A stretch of DNA of 64,000 nucleotides, taken from the NCBI GenBank assembly GCA_964415195.1, contig CAYPYD010000005.1, positions 62,001-126,000 of the forward strand, in the 5' to 3' direction. Every line of letters starts with the position of its first letter. Positions within the stretch are counted from its first letter, which is position 1. Positions 51,558 through 60,055 of this stretch are shown here, piece by piece. The translations under genes were made by a program, and so were the position numbers. Origin of the DNA: WTXA01 sp964415195 (GTDB taxonomy: Bacteria > Bacillota > TC1). Below the pieces are notes generated by a model, which worked only from the letters and a program-made list of their open reading frames with translations, had not been told where the DNA came from and searched no databases.

Positions 51558-52450
51558 TTTTTCTCCTTGATGAATTTGGCGGTTACCCAACCTTCTTCTT
51601 CAATTTTCTTTTCTAGCATCATGCCTTTTGCAACTAACTTATCAAAGACTTTTTTCCACTTTTCATCAATGATACCAGAGACAAGAAATATTCCACCTTC
51701 ATTCAAATTAGTCTCCAAGTATTCAGCCAACATTATAATAACATCAGCGACGATATTAGCAATAATTATATCATATTTGTTATTTATTCCATCCAATAGA
51801 TTATTGACCTTAAAGTCAATACAGTCTATATTCATAAGATTTTCCTTTGATACCTTAATTGCATCAACATCATTATCAATTACTAAAATCTCCTTGGCCC
51901 CAAGTAAGCTGGCACCATATGATAGAATGCCAGAACCAGCACCTACATCTACTACTTTCTTACTTTGGAAATCCATATCTTCCATCAATAATAAAACATT
52001 TTTGGTTGTTGGATGACTCCCAGTCCCAAAGGCTATACTAGGATCAATTTTTATAATTAATTCATCTTCCTTAGATTCATATTCCAACCATGCAGGAACA
52101 ATAACAAATTTTTTACCTGGTTTCATAATATTGAAGTATTTTTGATAGGCCAATAGCCATTTAGATTCTTCCTCAACACCTGTCACCACATAATCTCCAA
52201 TTAACCTATCAATAGAGGTTTTATAAATCAGAAATGCTTCTTCTTTGATATAAGCGTTTATGGTCGTCTCTTCAGGATTATTTTCTATATCAAAATAGTC
52301 CCCATTCACTTCATCTAATTCCTTTTGGGTCCAAGGTGTCTTAATTTCTACGCCTTCAACACCAAGATCATATAATTGATCAATAATGATTTCGTAGGCT
52401 GACTGATTCAGATTTTCAAATTTTTTGATTAAGATTAGATACTTTTCCAT
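51554..52450 (-). CDS. prmA: Ribosomal protein L11 methyltransferase
   Basis: 298 residues. SAM-binding motif VVDVGAGSGILSYGASLLGA and catalytic-side NIVADVI; an N-terminal ferredoxin-like L11-recognition domain (about 1-60) precedes it, and IDPSIAFGTGSHPTT is the PrmA signature. It methylates ribosomal protein uL11. In many Bacillota it follows dnaJ directly; here purB and a DUF4352-like gene lie between, and no rsmE gene separates it from mtaB. Confidence 0.95.
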   Translation of the reverse strand: MEKYLILIKKFENLNQSAYEIIIDQLYDLGVEGVEIKTPWTQKELDEVNGDYFDIENNPEETTINAYIKEEAFLIYKTSIDRLIGDYVVTGVEEESKWLLAYQKYFNIMKPGKKFVIVPAWLEYESKEDELIIKIDPSIAFGTGSHPTTKNVLLLMEDMDFQSKKVVDVGAGSGILSYGASLLGAKEILVIDNDVDAIKVSKENLMNIDCIDFKVNNLLDGINNKYDIIIANIVADVIIMLAEYLETNLNEGGIFLVSGIIDEKWKKVFDKLVAKGMMLEKKIEEEGWVTAKFIKEKK

Positions 52451-52474
52451 TTTCGCCTCTTTTGTTATAGGAAA

Positions 52475-52496
52475 ACCTAGGAAAACCTAGGTTTAT
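52475..52496 (-). terminator. Small terminator-like hairpin downstream of the DUF4352-like gene
   Basis: ACCTAGG-TTTT-CCTAGGT followed by TTTCC on the minus strand; the stem is only 7 bp. The two arms are part of a perfect direct repeat GAAAACCTAG (52471-52490). Confidence 0.45.
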
Positions 52497-52507
52497 TTAT
52501 ATTGCAT

Positions 52508-52963
52508 TTATTTTATATTCAATTGTTGAATTTCTTTATACTTTTCATCTGTTATAATCAATTTACCCTTAGAATTAGTTGGCACTTTAAAAACAATTGT
52601 ACCAGAAATTGTACCATCAGCAACTAATTCTCCATAAATTATTGCATCATTAAGACTATTTGGACTATTTTCATAAATATTACCGTCTTCATCTTCAAAA
52701 GTGAAATAATACATATTAAATAATCTATTGATTGAATCATGATTTTGACCGAAAACTTTAACAACAAGCCATTCGTTTGCGCCATTAACAGATATATCAC
52801 CTGGCAGTTCCTTTAATCTTTCAATTGAAACCAGCTTATAAACAATTTCTTTAGGTTGTTCGACTGTTTTTGCTGGTTCATTTTCTTTAAATAAACTTTT
52901 AATACCAATGAATCCAACAACACCTATTCCAATAATTATTAAAAATATTAATATTTTCTTCAT
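52508..52963 (-). CDS. Membrane-anchored DUF4352-like protein
   Basis: 151 residues. One N-terminal hydrophobic helix (about 4-23) without a lipobox Cys, a short charged linker, then an immunoglobulin-like extracytoplasmic region: NEWLVVKVFGQNHDSIN, YYFTFEDEDGNIYENSP, and GTISGTIVFKVPTNSKGKLII. This strand order fits the DUF4352 family of surface proteins. GAGAGGTG precedes the ATG. It lies 12 bp after purB and is likely co-transcribed. Confidence 0.65.
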   Translation of the reverse strand: MKKILIFLIIIGIGVVGFIGIKSLFKENEPAKTVEQPKEIVYKLVSIERLKELPGDISVNGANEWLVVKVFGQNHDSINRLFNMYYFTFEDEDGNIYENSPNSLNDAIIYGELVADGTISGTIVFKVPTNSKGKLIITDEKYKEIQQLNIK

Positions 52964-52975
52964 AAATACACCTCT

Positions 52976-54274
52976 CTACTTAACAAGACCCATTCTTTTA
53001 TAAATATTATCGACGTTTCTTAAATAATATCCAGGATTGAATAACTCATCCAATTCTTCTTTGTTCAAAATAAAAGCCACTTCTTTATCATCTGCTAACA
53101 ATTCTTTGTATGAAATTTTTTCCTTGTATGACTTCATTGCCAATGGCTGAATAATATCGTATGCTTTTTCCCTTGACCAACCTTTGTTAATAAGAGCTAA
53201 CATTACTCTTTGAGAATAGATAAGACCATTAGTTTTATTAATATTTGTCATCATATTATCTTCAAATACTAAAATATTTGTAAGTATATTATTAAATCTA
53301 TACAAAGCATAATCTAATAGTATTGTAGCATCAGGCATAATTATTCTTTCTGGTGCCGAGTGTGATATATCTCTTTCATGCCATAATGGAATATTTTCAA
53401 AAGCAGTCAGCATATAACCCCTAATCACCCTTGCACATCCAGTAATATTTTCAGATCCGATAGGATTTCTTTTATGTGGCATTGCACTTGATCCTTTTTG
53501 ACCTTCACTAAAGAATTCACTAAGTTCTTGAACTTCAGTTCTCTGCCAATGTCTAACTTCTACCGCCATCTTTTCTAAACTAGAAGCAATTATGGCCAAA
53601 GTTGAAAGATAGAAAGCATGTCTGTCTCTTTGTAATACCTGTGTGCTAATTTTAGCATAGTCAATACCTAAATGATCACATACATATTCTTCAATTTCTA
53701 ATCTGCTATGTGCAAAGTTACCTACTGCACCAGAAATCTTACCAACTTCTATTTGTCTTTTAGCCATTTCAAAACGTTCAATATTTCTATTCATCTCTTC
53801 ATACCAAAGTGCAAATTTAAGTCCAAGAGCTGTTGGCTCTCCATGTATACCATGTGTTCTTCCAATAATTGGGATGTATTTATACTCCAAGGCTTTAGTT
53901 TTTAGAGTTTCTCTTATTTTAAACAAATCCTTAGTTAAAATTTGGTTGGCTTGTTTAAAAAGATATCCATAGGCTGTATCACAAACATCTGTAGAAGTCA
54001 GTCCATAATGAACCCATTTCTTTTCATCTCCAAGGCTTTCACTAACAGCTCTTGTAAATGCTACCACATCATGTTTTGTAGATTCTTCTATTTCTAAAAT
54101 TCTATCAACTGTGAAACAAGCCTTTTCTCTTATTGCTTTGGTATCTTCTTTAGGTATCATACCATAATGAGCATAAGCTTCGACTGTTAATATCTCAACT
54201 TCAAGCCAAGCCTTGTATTTATTTTCTTCAGACCAAATATTTTTCATTTCTTTTCTTGAATAACGATCAATCAT
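52976..54274 (-). CDS. purB: Adenylosuccinate lyase
   Basis: 432 residues. It catalyses two fumarate-releasing steps, to AICAR and to AMP. Seen: the substrate loop TKHDVVAFTRAVSE, HYGLTSTDVCDTA, GRTHGIHGEPTALGLK, and the signature GSSAMPHKRNPIGSENI. Length is normal. AAGGAG ribosome binding site; own extended -10 promoter upstream with a hairpin in the leader. Confidence 0.97.
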   Translation of the reverse strand: MIDRYSRKEMKNIWSEENKYKAWLEVEILTVEAYAHYGMIPKEDTKAIREKACFTVDRILEIEESTKHDVVAFTRAVSESLGDEKKWVHYGLTSTDVCDTAYGYLFKQANQILTKDLFKIRETLKTKALEYKYIPIIGRTHGIHGEPTALGLKFALWYEEMNRNIERFEMAKRQIEVGKISGAVGNFAHSRLEIEEYVCDHLGIDYAKISTQVLQRDRHAFYLSTLAIIASSLEKMAVEVRHWQRTEVQELSEFFSEGQKGSSAMPHKRNPIGSENITGCARVIRGYMLTAFENIPLWHERDISHSAPERIIMPDATILLDYALYRFNNILTNILVFEDNMMTNINKTNGLIYSQRVMLALINKGWSREKAYDIIQPLAMKSYKEKISYKELLADDKEVAFILNKEELDELFNPGYYLRNVDNIYKRMGLVK

Positions 54275-54293
54275 TTTATACTCCTTAAAAGCA

Positions 54294-54326
54294 AATTACC
54301 ACCCAATTAAATACTGAGTGGTAATT
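54294..54326 (-). promoter_or_regulatory. Inverted repeat in the purB leader
   Basis: Perfect 9-bp arms AATTACCAC and GTGGTAATT separated by 15 nt, ending 8 bp before the purB ribosome binding site. There is no good U tract. It could be an mRNA structure limiting purB translation or a late dnaJ 3' hairpin; no purine riboswitch is seen. Confidence 0.35.
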
Positions 54327-54375
54327 CAATTTATTAAACTAAATATTACCTCTACGTGGATAAATAACCACTAAA

Positions 54376-54384
54376 ATTATAACA
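54376..54384 (-). promoter_or_regulatory. Extended -10 promoter of purB
   Basis: TGTTATAAT (54384-54376) on the minus strand, with only a poor -35 (TTTAAA) 17 bp upstream. It stands just downstream of the dnaJ stop. Confidence 0.5.
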
Positions 54385-54407
54385 TACTATGAAATTTTTT
54401 TAAACAC

Positions 54408-55544
54408 TTATTCTCCTGAAAAGAAATCTCTGATCTTTTCAAAAAATACTTTTTTCTCTCTTCTAGGTTTATAAGATAAAGGAGAATTACTCAAAGAATA
54501 CTTCAATCCTTCCATTTGTTCCTTTTGCTCTTTAGAAAGATGAGTTGGAACTACAACTTTTACATAAATATAGTGATCTCCATGTCCACTAGACTTTAGT
54601 TTTGCTATTCCTTTATCCTTGATTCTAAATGTAGACCCAAACTGAGTACCTTCAGGTATTTCTAGTTTTTCTTTTCCATGAATTGTATTGACCTCAATTA
54701 TATCACCTAAGGCCGCTTGGATTATATTTATCTTTGCTTCACTATATACGTCATTACCTTCACGTTTGAAATCTTGGTGAGGGGCAATATTTACTAGTAC
54801 GTATAAATCACCATAAGAACCACCATTTCTGCCTGCATCGCCCTCATCAGGAACTCTAATTCTTGCTCCTTCAAATACTCCTGCAGGAATATTTAAGTGG
54901 ATTTTACGTTCTTTTTTAACCCTACCTTGTCCATGACAAGTATTACAAGGATCTTTAATTATTGTACCAGCACCATTACAACGAGGACATGTTCTGACTG
55001 ATTGGAAGAAGCCCATTGAGGACATAACTTGACCTGTACCTTTACACATTGGACAAGTTTCTTTACTTGTTCCTTGCTTAGCACCACTTCCACCACATGT
55101 ATCACATAAATCTTCGCGTCTTATAACAATATCTTTTTCTACACCAAATGCAGCTTCCATAAATGATATTGTAAAACGATAAGTTAGATCATCGCCTTTT
55201 ATTGGACCATTATATTTTTTCCTACTTCTTGAACCACCAAAAATATTATCGAAAATATCTCCAAATCCGCTAAAATTCATATCTTCAAATCCGCCATAAC
55301 CACCTTGACCAAAGCCTCCTGCATTGAAATCTTGATGGCCATACTGATCATATTGGCTACGTTTATTTGTGTCGCTTAGAGTATCGTATGCTTCTTGAAT
55401 TTCTTTAAACTTATCTGTAGCATCATGATCCTTATTTTTGTCTGGATGGTACTTCATAGACAATTTACGGTAAGCTTTTTTTATTTCGGTTTCTGTAGCA
55501 TTTTTTTCAATACCCAGAACTTCATAGTAATCTCTTTTACTCAA
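54408..55544 (-). CDS. dnaJ: Chaperone protein DnaJ
   Basis: 378 residues starting at a TTG with GGAGGTA upstream. J domain with MKYHPDKNKDHDA (HPD, about 33-35), Gly/Phe-rich region (about 75-110), four zinc repeats CDTCGGSG, CPMCKGTG, CPRCNGAG and CNTCHGQG (about 150-215), and the C-terminal substrate-binding domain. It stimulates DnaK ATPase. It is the last heat-shock gene of the operon, separated from dnaK by a strong hairpin. Confidence 0.97.
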   Translation of the reverse strand: MSKRDYYEVLGIEKNATETEIKKAYRKLSMKYHPDKNKDHDATDKFKEIQEAYDTLSDTNKRSQYDQYGHQDFNAGGFGQGGYGGFEDMNFSGFGDIFDNIFGGSRSRKKYNGPIKGDDLTYRFTISFMEAAFGVEKDIVIRREDLCDTCGGSGAKQGTSKETCPMCKGTGQVMSSMGFFQSVRTCPRCNGAGTIIKDPCNTCHGQGRVKKERKIHLNIPAGVFEGARIRVPDEGDAGRNGGSYGDLYVLVNIAPHQDFKREGNDVYSEAKINIIQAALGDIIEVNTIHGKEKLEIPEGTQFGSTFRIKDKGIAKLKSSGHGDHYIYVKVVVPTHLSKEQKEQMEGLKYSLSNSPLSYKPRREKKVFFEKIRDFFSGE

Positions 55545-55573
55545 TTAAATACCTCCAATTTACTAACAGACGT

Positions 55574-55603
55574 CATACATCACCTCGTATGAGGTGATGT
55601 ATG
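55574..55603 (-). repeat. Perfect hairpin between dnaK and dnaJ
   Basis: A 13-bp perfect stem (55574-55586 with 55591-55603) and a 4-nt loop in the 97-bp dnaK-dnaJ gap. There is no T tract, so it is more likely an mRNA stability or processing element setting the DnaK:DnaJ ratio than a terminator (inference). Confidence 0.7.
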
Positions 55604-55641
55604 TCAATTCTATCGATAAAATATTACTTGTTAATTATTTT

Positions 55642-57468
55642 TTACTTATCTTTGTCTTCTGCAGTAAAATCAGCATCTACTACATCCTCAGGTTGAGTTT
55701 CTCCTGATTCTGTACCTGCGCCTTGTTGTTCACTTGCAGCTTGTTGATAGATTTTAGCTCCAATTTCTTCTAGTATTTTTTGCACTTTTTCAGTTTCAGT
55801 CTTGATTGCTTCAACATCATCTTTACTTACTGCAGCTTCTAATTCTTTCTTGGCAGTTTCAAATTTTTGTTTGTCTTCATCAGCTATCTTGTCTGTATTG
55901 TCCTTAATCAACTTATCACCTTGATAAATTGTTGAGTCTGCATTATTTTTAGCTTCAATTGATTCTTTTTTCTTTCTATCTTCTTCTGCATATATCTCTG
56001 CATCTTTAGCCATTTTTTCAATCTCGTCGTCAGAAAGGCCTGTGCTACCAGTTATTGTAATCTTTTGTTCTTTACCAGTACCTTTGTCTTTAGCAGAAAC
56101 ATTCAAGATTCCGTTAGCATCGATATCGAAAGTTACTTCAATTTGTGGTATACCTCTAGGAGCTGGTGCTATACCATCCAGCATAAATCTTCCAATACTC
56201 TTATTGTCAGCAGCCATTTGTCTTTCACCTTGTACAATGTTGATGTCTACACTTGGTTGACTATCAGCAGCAGTTGAAAATACCTGGCTTTTTGAGGTTG
56301 GTATTGTTGTATTTCTTTCAATAATTCTTGTTGCTATTCCACCTAAAGTCTCAATACCTAGTGAAAGTGGTGTTACATCCAACAATAGGATGTCGTGTAC
56401 TTCACCTGTTAATACTCCACCTTGAATAGCAGCTCCTAAAGCTACACATTCGTCAGGGTTTACACCTTTAAATGGTTCCTTGCCTAGGATCTTTTTAATA
56501 GCATCTTGTACTGCTGGAATTCTTGTTGAACCACCAACTAGGATGACTTTATCAATTTGGCTAGCAGTTAATCCTGCGTCTTTTAAAGCTGTTTCTGTAG
56601 GGCCCATTGTTTTTTGTACCAAGTCAGCTGTTAATTCATCAAATTTAGCTCTTGATAGTGTAATATCCAGGTGTTGTGGTCCTGCTTCGTTTGCTGTGAT
56701 AAATGGTAGATTTATATTTGAATTGGTCACAGTAGACAATTCGCATTTAGCTTTTTCAGCTGCTTCTTTCAATCTTTGGATTGCCATTTTGTCATTTTTC
56801 AAGTCGATACCATGTGATTTTTTAAATTCACTTACCAAGTATTCAATAACTCTGTCGTCAAAGTCATCTCCACCTAATTTATTATTACCACTTGTAGCTT
56901 TAACTTCAAATACACCGTCTCCTAATTCAAGTACTGAAACGTCGAAGGTTCCTCCACCCAAATCATATACAAGTATTGTGTGGTCATTTCCTTTATCTAG
57001 ACCATATGATAGTGCAGCTGCGGTTGGTTCATTGATGATTCTTAGAACGTTTAGTCCTGCAATGGCACCAGCATCTTTTGTAGCTTGTCTTTGGCTGTCT
57101 GAGAAATAAGCAGGTACTGTGATTACAGCATCTTTTACTTCTTGTCCCAAAAAGGCTTCAGCATCTTTTTTCAATTTTTGTAGAATAAAAGCTGAGATTT
57201 GTTGTGGAGTATAGTCTACCCCTTCAATTTTAACCTTAAAATCTGACCCCATTTGTCTTTTAATTGATGCAATTGTGTGATCAGGGTTTGTTATTGCTTG
57301 TCTTTTTGCAACTTGTCCTACTAATCTTTCTCCATCTTTTGTAAAAGCTACTACTGATGGAGTTGTTCTGTTACCTTCAGCATTTGCAATTACAACTGCT
57401 TCTCCACCTTCCATAACTGCTACACATGAATTTGTTGTTCCTAAATCGATTCCTATTACTTTTCCCAT
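55642..57468 (-). CDS. dnaK: Chaperone protein DnaK (Hsp70)
   Basis: 608 residues. Nucleotide-binding domain with GIDLGTTNSCVAVMEGG, DAVITVPAYFSDSQRQATKDA, LVYDLGGGTFDVSVLELG and ILVGGSTRIPAVQ; linker DILLLDVTPLSLGIET; substrate-binding domain with NIVQGERQMAADN; and a C-terminal lid ending VVDADF and KDK. It folds and protects proteins with DnaJ and GrpE. AGGAGG ribosome binding site. It lies 17 bp after grpE. Confidence 0.98.
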   Translation of the reverse strand: MGKVIGIDLGTTNSCVAVMEGGEAVVIANAEGNRTTPSVVAFTKDGERLVGQVAKRQAITNPDHTIASIKRQMGSDFKVKIEGVDYTPQQISAFILQKLKKDAEAFLGQEVKDAVITVPAYFSDSQRQATKDAGAIAGLNVLRIINEPTAAALSYGLDKGNDHTILVYDLGGGTFDVSVLELGDGVFEVKATSGNNKLGGDDFDDRVIEYLVSEFKKSHGIDLKNDKMAIQRLKEAAEKAKCELSTVTNSNINLPFITANEAGPQHLDITLSRAKFDELTADLVQKTMGPTETALKDAGLTASQIDKVILVGGSTRIPAVQDAIKKILGKEPFKGVNPDECVALGAAIQGGVLTGEVHDILLLDVTPLSLGIETLGGIATRIIERNTTIPTSKSQVFSTAADSQPSVDINIVQGERQMAADNKSIGRFMLDGIAPAPRGIPQIEVTFDIDANGILNVSAKDKGTGKEQKITITGSTGLSDDEIEKMAKDAEIYAEEDRKKKESIEAKNNADSTIYQGDKLIKDNTDKIADEDKQKFETAKKELEAAVSKDDVEAIKTETEKVQKILEEIGAKIYQQAASEQQGAGTESGETQPEDVVDADFTAEDKDK

Positions 57469-57485
57469 TAAAATTTCCTCCTAAA

Positions 57486-57989
57486 TTATCCTTTAATACC
57501 TATTTTAACCATAGTTGGTCTAATTACTTTTTTGTTTAACATATATCCTTTTTGAAATTCGGCAACAACTTTGTCAACCATTTCATCATCTTCTACTGTT
57601 TCATTCATAACTCCTTGATGATACCCTGGGTCAAAACATTGTCCTTCAGCTTCAATTTTTTCTAATCCACAAGAGAATAGTATTTCAAGAAGTTGCTTGT
57701 AAATCATTTCAACTCCTTCAGTATATTTCTCAATTGAATTACTATCAGGCTTAACCGAGAGTGCTCTTTCAAAATTATCTATAACCCCTAATAAAGGTGT
57801 CATTATTTCTTGAGATCCATATTTTGCCATATCTTCTAATTCTGTCTTGGATCTTTTTTTATAGTTTTCAAACTCCGCTTGTAGTCTAATTAATTTGTCT
57901 TTCATTTCATTTATTTCTTCGGCATGTTTGTCAGCTTTTTTCACTTTTGGTTTTTTTATTGCCTCTTCTTCGTTTATTTTTTCTTCCAA
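57486..57989 (-). CDS. grpE: Nucleotide exchange factor GrpE
   Basis: 167 residues starting at a TTG with AAGGAGGAG 7 bp upstream. A charged, lysine-rich N-terminus leads to a long coiled helix (about 25-75, LIRLQAEFENYKKRS) and the four-helix/beta domain with VIDNFERAL, GVEMIYKQLLEIL, FDPGYHQGVMNE and KGYMLNKKVIRPTMV. It releases ADP from DnaK. Second gene of the heat-shock operon. Confidence 0.96.
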   Translation of the reverse strand: MEEKINEEEAIKKPKVKKADKHAEEINEMKDKLIRLQAEFENYKKRSKTELEDMAKYGSQEIMTPLLGVIDNFERALSVKPDSNSIEKYTEGVEMIYKQLLEILFSCGLEKIEAEGQCFDPGYHQGVMNETVEDDEMVDKVVAEFQKGYMLNKKVIRPTMVKIGIKG

Positions 57990-57991
57990 TT

Positions 57992-58999
57992 CTACTCCTC
58001 CTTTTTCTTGAATAATGATTCTAATAAAGTTATATTTTTCTCATAAAACATTCTTGTTGGGCCAATTATTCCGATTTTACCTTGAATACCATCGCAAAAT
58101 GAACAATTTGTCGCAATGACGGTGAAATCTATTAGTTCTTCAATTCCTATTTCATTACCTATCTTAATATCAATCTTGCCTTTTTCTTGACCTAGGATAT
58201 TATCAAATATCTTCGAGACCCTTTCTTGATCTTCTAAAGTATTAATAAAGCTTTCAACTTTTTTAACTTCATTGAACTCTGGTAGTTTGAAAATATTTTT
58301 CATACCTTCAACAATAAAATCAACATTTTTTTCTTCATTTAAAGCAATTAATATTATCTTGAAAATCTCATCAACTAGAAGAGGCGAATTAGGAAATATG
58401 TTTAATATTTCCTGTTTAAGCTCTAATGTAACACTATCAATATTCTTGTCTGTTAAGTGATAATTTAAAATATCGGTTAACCTAACAAGATCATCGTCAC
58501 TTATTTTCTCCATAAAGGAAAGGACGTAGTCTTTTACTTTTTTTGAACTTAAAACTAAGACTAGAAGCGCCTTGTTTTCGAGTAGTCCTACAAGCTTCAA
58601 GTGATGTATTTTGTCTTCGCCTTGCTTTTCTTCAGTTATTATTACTGTGTAGTTACTTAAGCCGGCCAAAATTATAGCCACTTCTTTTAAATAGTTATGT
58701 ATATCCTTTAGATTATTCGTATTAATATCCAATAAATTAAATTCATTTAAAATATTGTCACTATCCATTAAATAATCAACATAATATCTATAACCTGAAG
58801 CAGCTGGTATTCTTCCACTAGATATATGTGGCTGTTTGATATAGCCTAATGTTTCTAACGCTGCCATTTCATTTCTTATTGTAGCTGAACTAACATTAAG
58901 ACCGTATCTGTTTACTATGGTTTTTGAACTTACAGGTTCGGCTCCAAAAATGTATTCTTTTATTATAGCCTTTAATATTTGTTCTTTTCTTGAATCCAT
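57992..58999 (-). CDS. hrcA: Heat-inducible transcription repressor HrcA
   Basis: 335 residues. A winged helix (about 1-75) with EQILKAIIKEYIFGAEPVSS and SSATIRNEMAALETLGYI, then HISSGRIPAASGYRYYVDYL and a GAF-like C-terminal domain ending with the family's IGIIGPTRMFYEK. HrcA binds CIRCE and represses the operon until heat or misfolding reduces its activity. It is the first gene of the operon, directly behind the CIRCE element. Confidence 0.97.
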   Translation of the reverse strand: MDSRKEQILKAIIKEYIFGAEPVSSKTIVNRYGLNVSSATIRNEMAALETLGYIKQPHISSGRIPAASGYRYYVDYLMDSDNILNEFNLLDINTNNLKDIHNYLKEVAIILAGLSNYTVIITEEKQGEDKIHHLKLVGLLENKALLVLVLSSKKVKDYVLSFMEKISDDDLVRLTDILNYHLTDKNIDSVTLELKQEILNIFPNSPLLVDEIFKIILIALNEEKNVDFIVEGMKNIFKLPEFNEVKKVESFINTLEDQERVSKIFDNILGQEKGKIDIKIGNEIGIEELIDFTVIATNCSFCDGIQGKIGIIGPTRMFYEKNITLLESLFKKKEE

Positions 59000-59011
59000 C
59001 TAATCACCTCT

Positions 59012-59038
59012 TTAGCACTTCAAGTAACCGAGTGCTAA
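59012..59038 (-). promoter_or_regulatory. CIRCE operator
   Basis: TTAGCACTT-N9-GAGTGCTAA, one mismatch from the CIRCE consensus (TTAGCACTC-N9-GAGTGCTAA). It lies between the promoter and hrcA, so HrcA autoregulates hrcA-grpE-dnaK-dnaJ. Confidence 0.95.
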
Positions 59039-59042
59039 ATTA

Positions 59043-59071
59043 AGAATAACATTTGAGTATTTTTTTGTCAA
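59043..59071 (-). promoter_or_regulatory. Promoter of the hrcA-grpE-dnaK-dnaJ operon
   Basis: TTGACA (59066-59071), 17-bp spacer, TATTCT (59043-59048) on the minus strand, followed immediately by CIRCE. Confidence 0.8.
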
Positions 59072-59084
59072 CCATATTTTTACA

Positions 59085-59110
59085 AAAAAAAGCACCCATT
59101 GGGTGCTTTT
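59085..59110 (-). terminator. Terminator after the small membrane protein gene
   Basis: GCACCCA/TGGGTGC stem flanked by A and T runs (59088-59110) with a run of eight T on the minus strand. It ends the his transcript and insulates the CIRCE promoter. Confidence 0.9.
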
Positions 59111-59122
59111 ATCATACAATTT

Positions 59123-59371
59123 CTACTTATATAAACCGTTAACCTTTGCTAACATGTAAGCTATAATCAAAATGACTAATACAATAACTATTGCCGGAGC
59201 AAGCCATACCAATGAAACTAATAATAATTTTGTTAACCAAAAAACACCGTATCCAAGTAATCCAACAATAACTGATAATAGCAATCCATGAATAACTAGA
59301 CCCCATACACCTCTTATATTGCTACTAATAACTTCACCTATTTGCTCATTAATTTTTAAAACAAAATCCAT
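59123..59371 (-). CDS. Small membrane protein, function unknown
   Basis: 82 residues with a short amphipathic N-terminus (about 1-20) and two long hydrophobic segments (about 25-50 and 52-75). Not recognised. AGGAGGG precedes the ATG. It follows hisIE by 18 bp and ends at a strong terminator, so it is probably transcribed with the his operon. That position alone does not show a role in histidine synthesis. Confidence 0.6.
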   Translation of the reverse strand: MDFVLKINEQIGEVISSNIRGVWGLVIHGLLLSVIVGLLGYGVFWLTKLLLVSLVWLAPAIVIVLVILIIAYMLAKVNGLYK

Positions 59372-59389
59372 TATTAACCCTCCTAATTA

Positions 59390-60055
59390 TTATTTATATC
59401 TTTTAGCCAACTCTGCCTCTATATCTGCAATATTAACACCTTTTTCCTTAAATAGCACTAATAAATGATAAATTAAATCACTAGCTTCATAAATTAACTC
59501 TTCATTCCCTACATTCTTGGCAGCAATAATAACTTCAGCTGATTCTTCCCCTACTTTCTTCAAAATCTTATCAATACCTTTATCAAAGAGATAGGTTGTA
59601 TAAGCTCCTTCAGGTCTGTTTACATATCTGTCGGCTATTACACTTTCCAACAAACCAAGTCTTTTACCTAAAGCAACACCATTAATTGATTGATTTATCT
59701 CCGATTTTACTTTAGAGCCATCATTTAACAAATTCTTCAAATCATAATGAAAACAGCTTTTATCACCTTCATGACAGGCAACACCTTTTTGATTAACCTT
59801 GATCAATAATGTATCAGCATCACAATCATATTTCATTGACACAACAGTTTGAAAATGACCACTTGTTTCACCTTTATGCCATAGTTCTCCCCTACTCCTG
59901 GAGTAATATACTGCTTCTCCAGTCTCTAACGTTTTTCTTAAAGATTCCTTATTCATGTAGGCAAGCATCAAGACTTCATCAGTAGTCTCGTCTTGAGCAA
60001 TCACCGGTATTAAACCATCACTATTCCATTTTAACTGATTATAAAAATCTACCAT
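59390..60055 (-). CDS. hisIE: Bifunctional phosphoribosyl-AMP cyclohydrolase / phosphoribosyl-ATP pyrophosphatase
   Basis: 221 residues, a HisI-HisE fusion. HisI part (about 1-115): LMLAYMNKESL, YYSRSRGELWHKGETSGH, and the zinc motif DCDADTLLIKV with CHEGDKSCFH. HisE part (about 125-221): TYLFDKGIDKILKKVGEESAEV and EASDLIYHLLVLFKE. It performs steps 2 and 3 of histidine synthesis. It overlaps hisF by 7 bp. Confidence 0.96.
   Translation of the reverse strand: MVDFYNQLKWNSDGLIPVIAQDETTDEVLMLAYMNKESLRKTLETGEAVYYSRSRGELWHKGETSGHFQTVVSMKYDCDADTLLIKVNQKGVACHEGDKSCFHYDLKNLLNDGSKVKSEINQSINGVALGKRLGLLESVIADRYVNRPEGAYTTYLFDKGIDKILKKVGEESAEVIIAAKNVGNEELIYEASDLIYHLLVLFKEKGVNIADIEAELAKRYK

Noticed and set aside
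52471..52490. Perfect 10-bp direct repeat as a possible att site or mobile-element footprint
   Set aside because: It is explained by the two arms of a small palindromic hairpin, and no integrase or transposase is present in the window.
54276..54407. Purine riboswitch upstream of purB
   Set aside because: The leader is short and lacks the conserved three-way junction loops; only one simple inverted repeat is visible.
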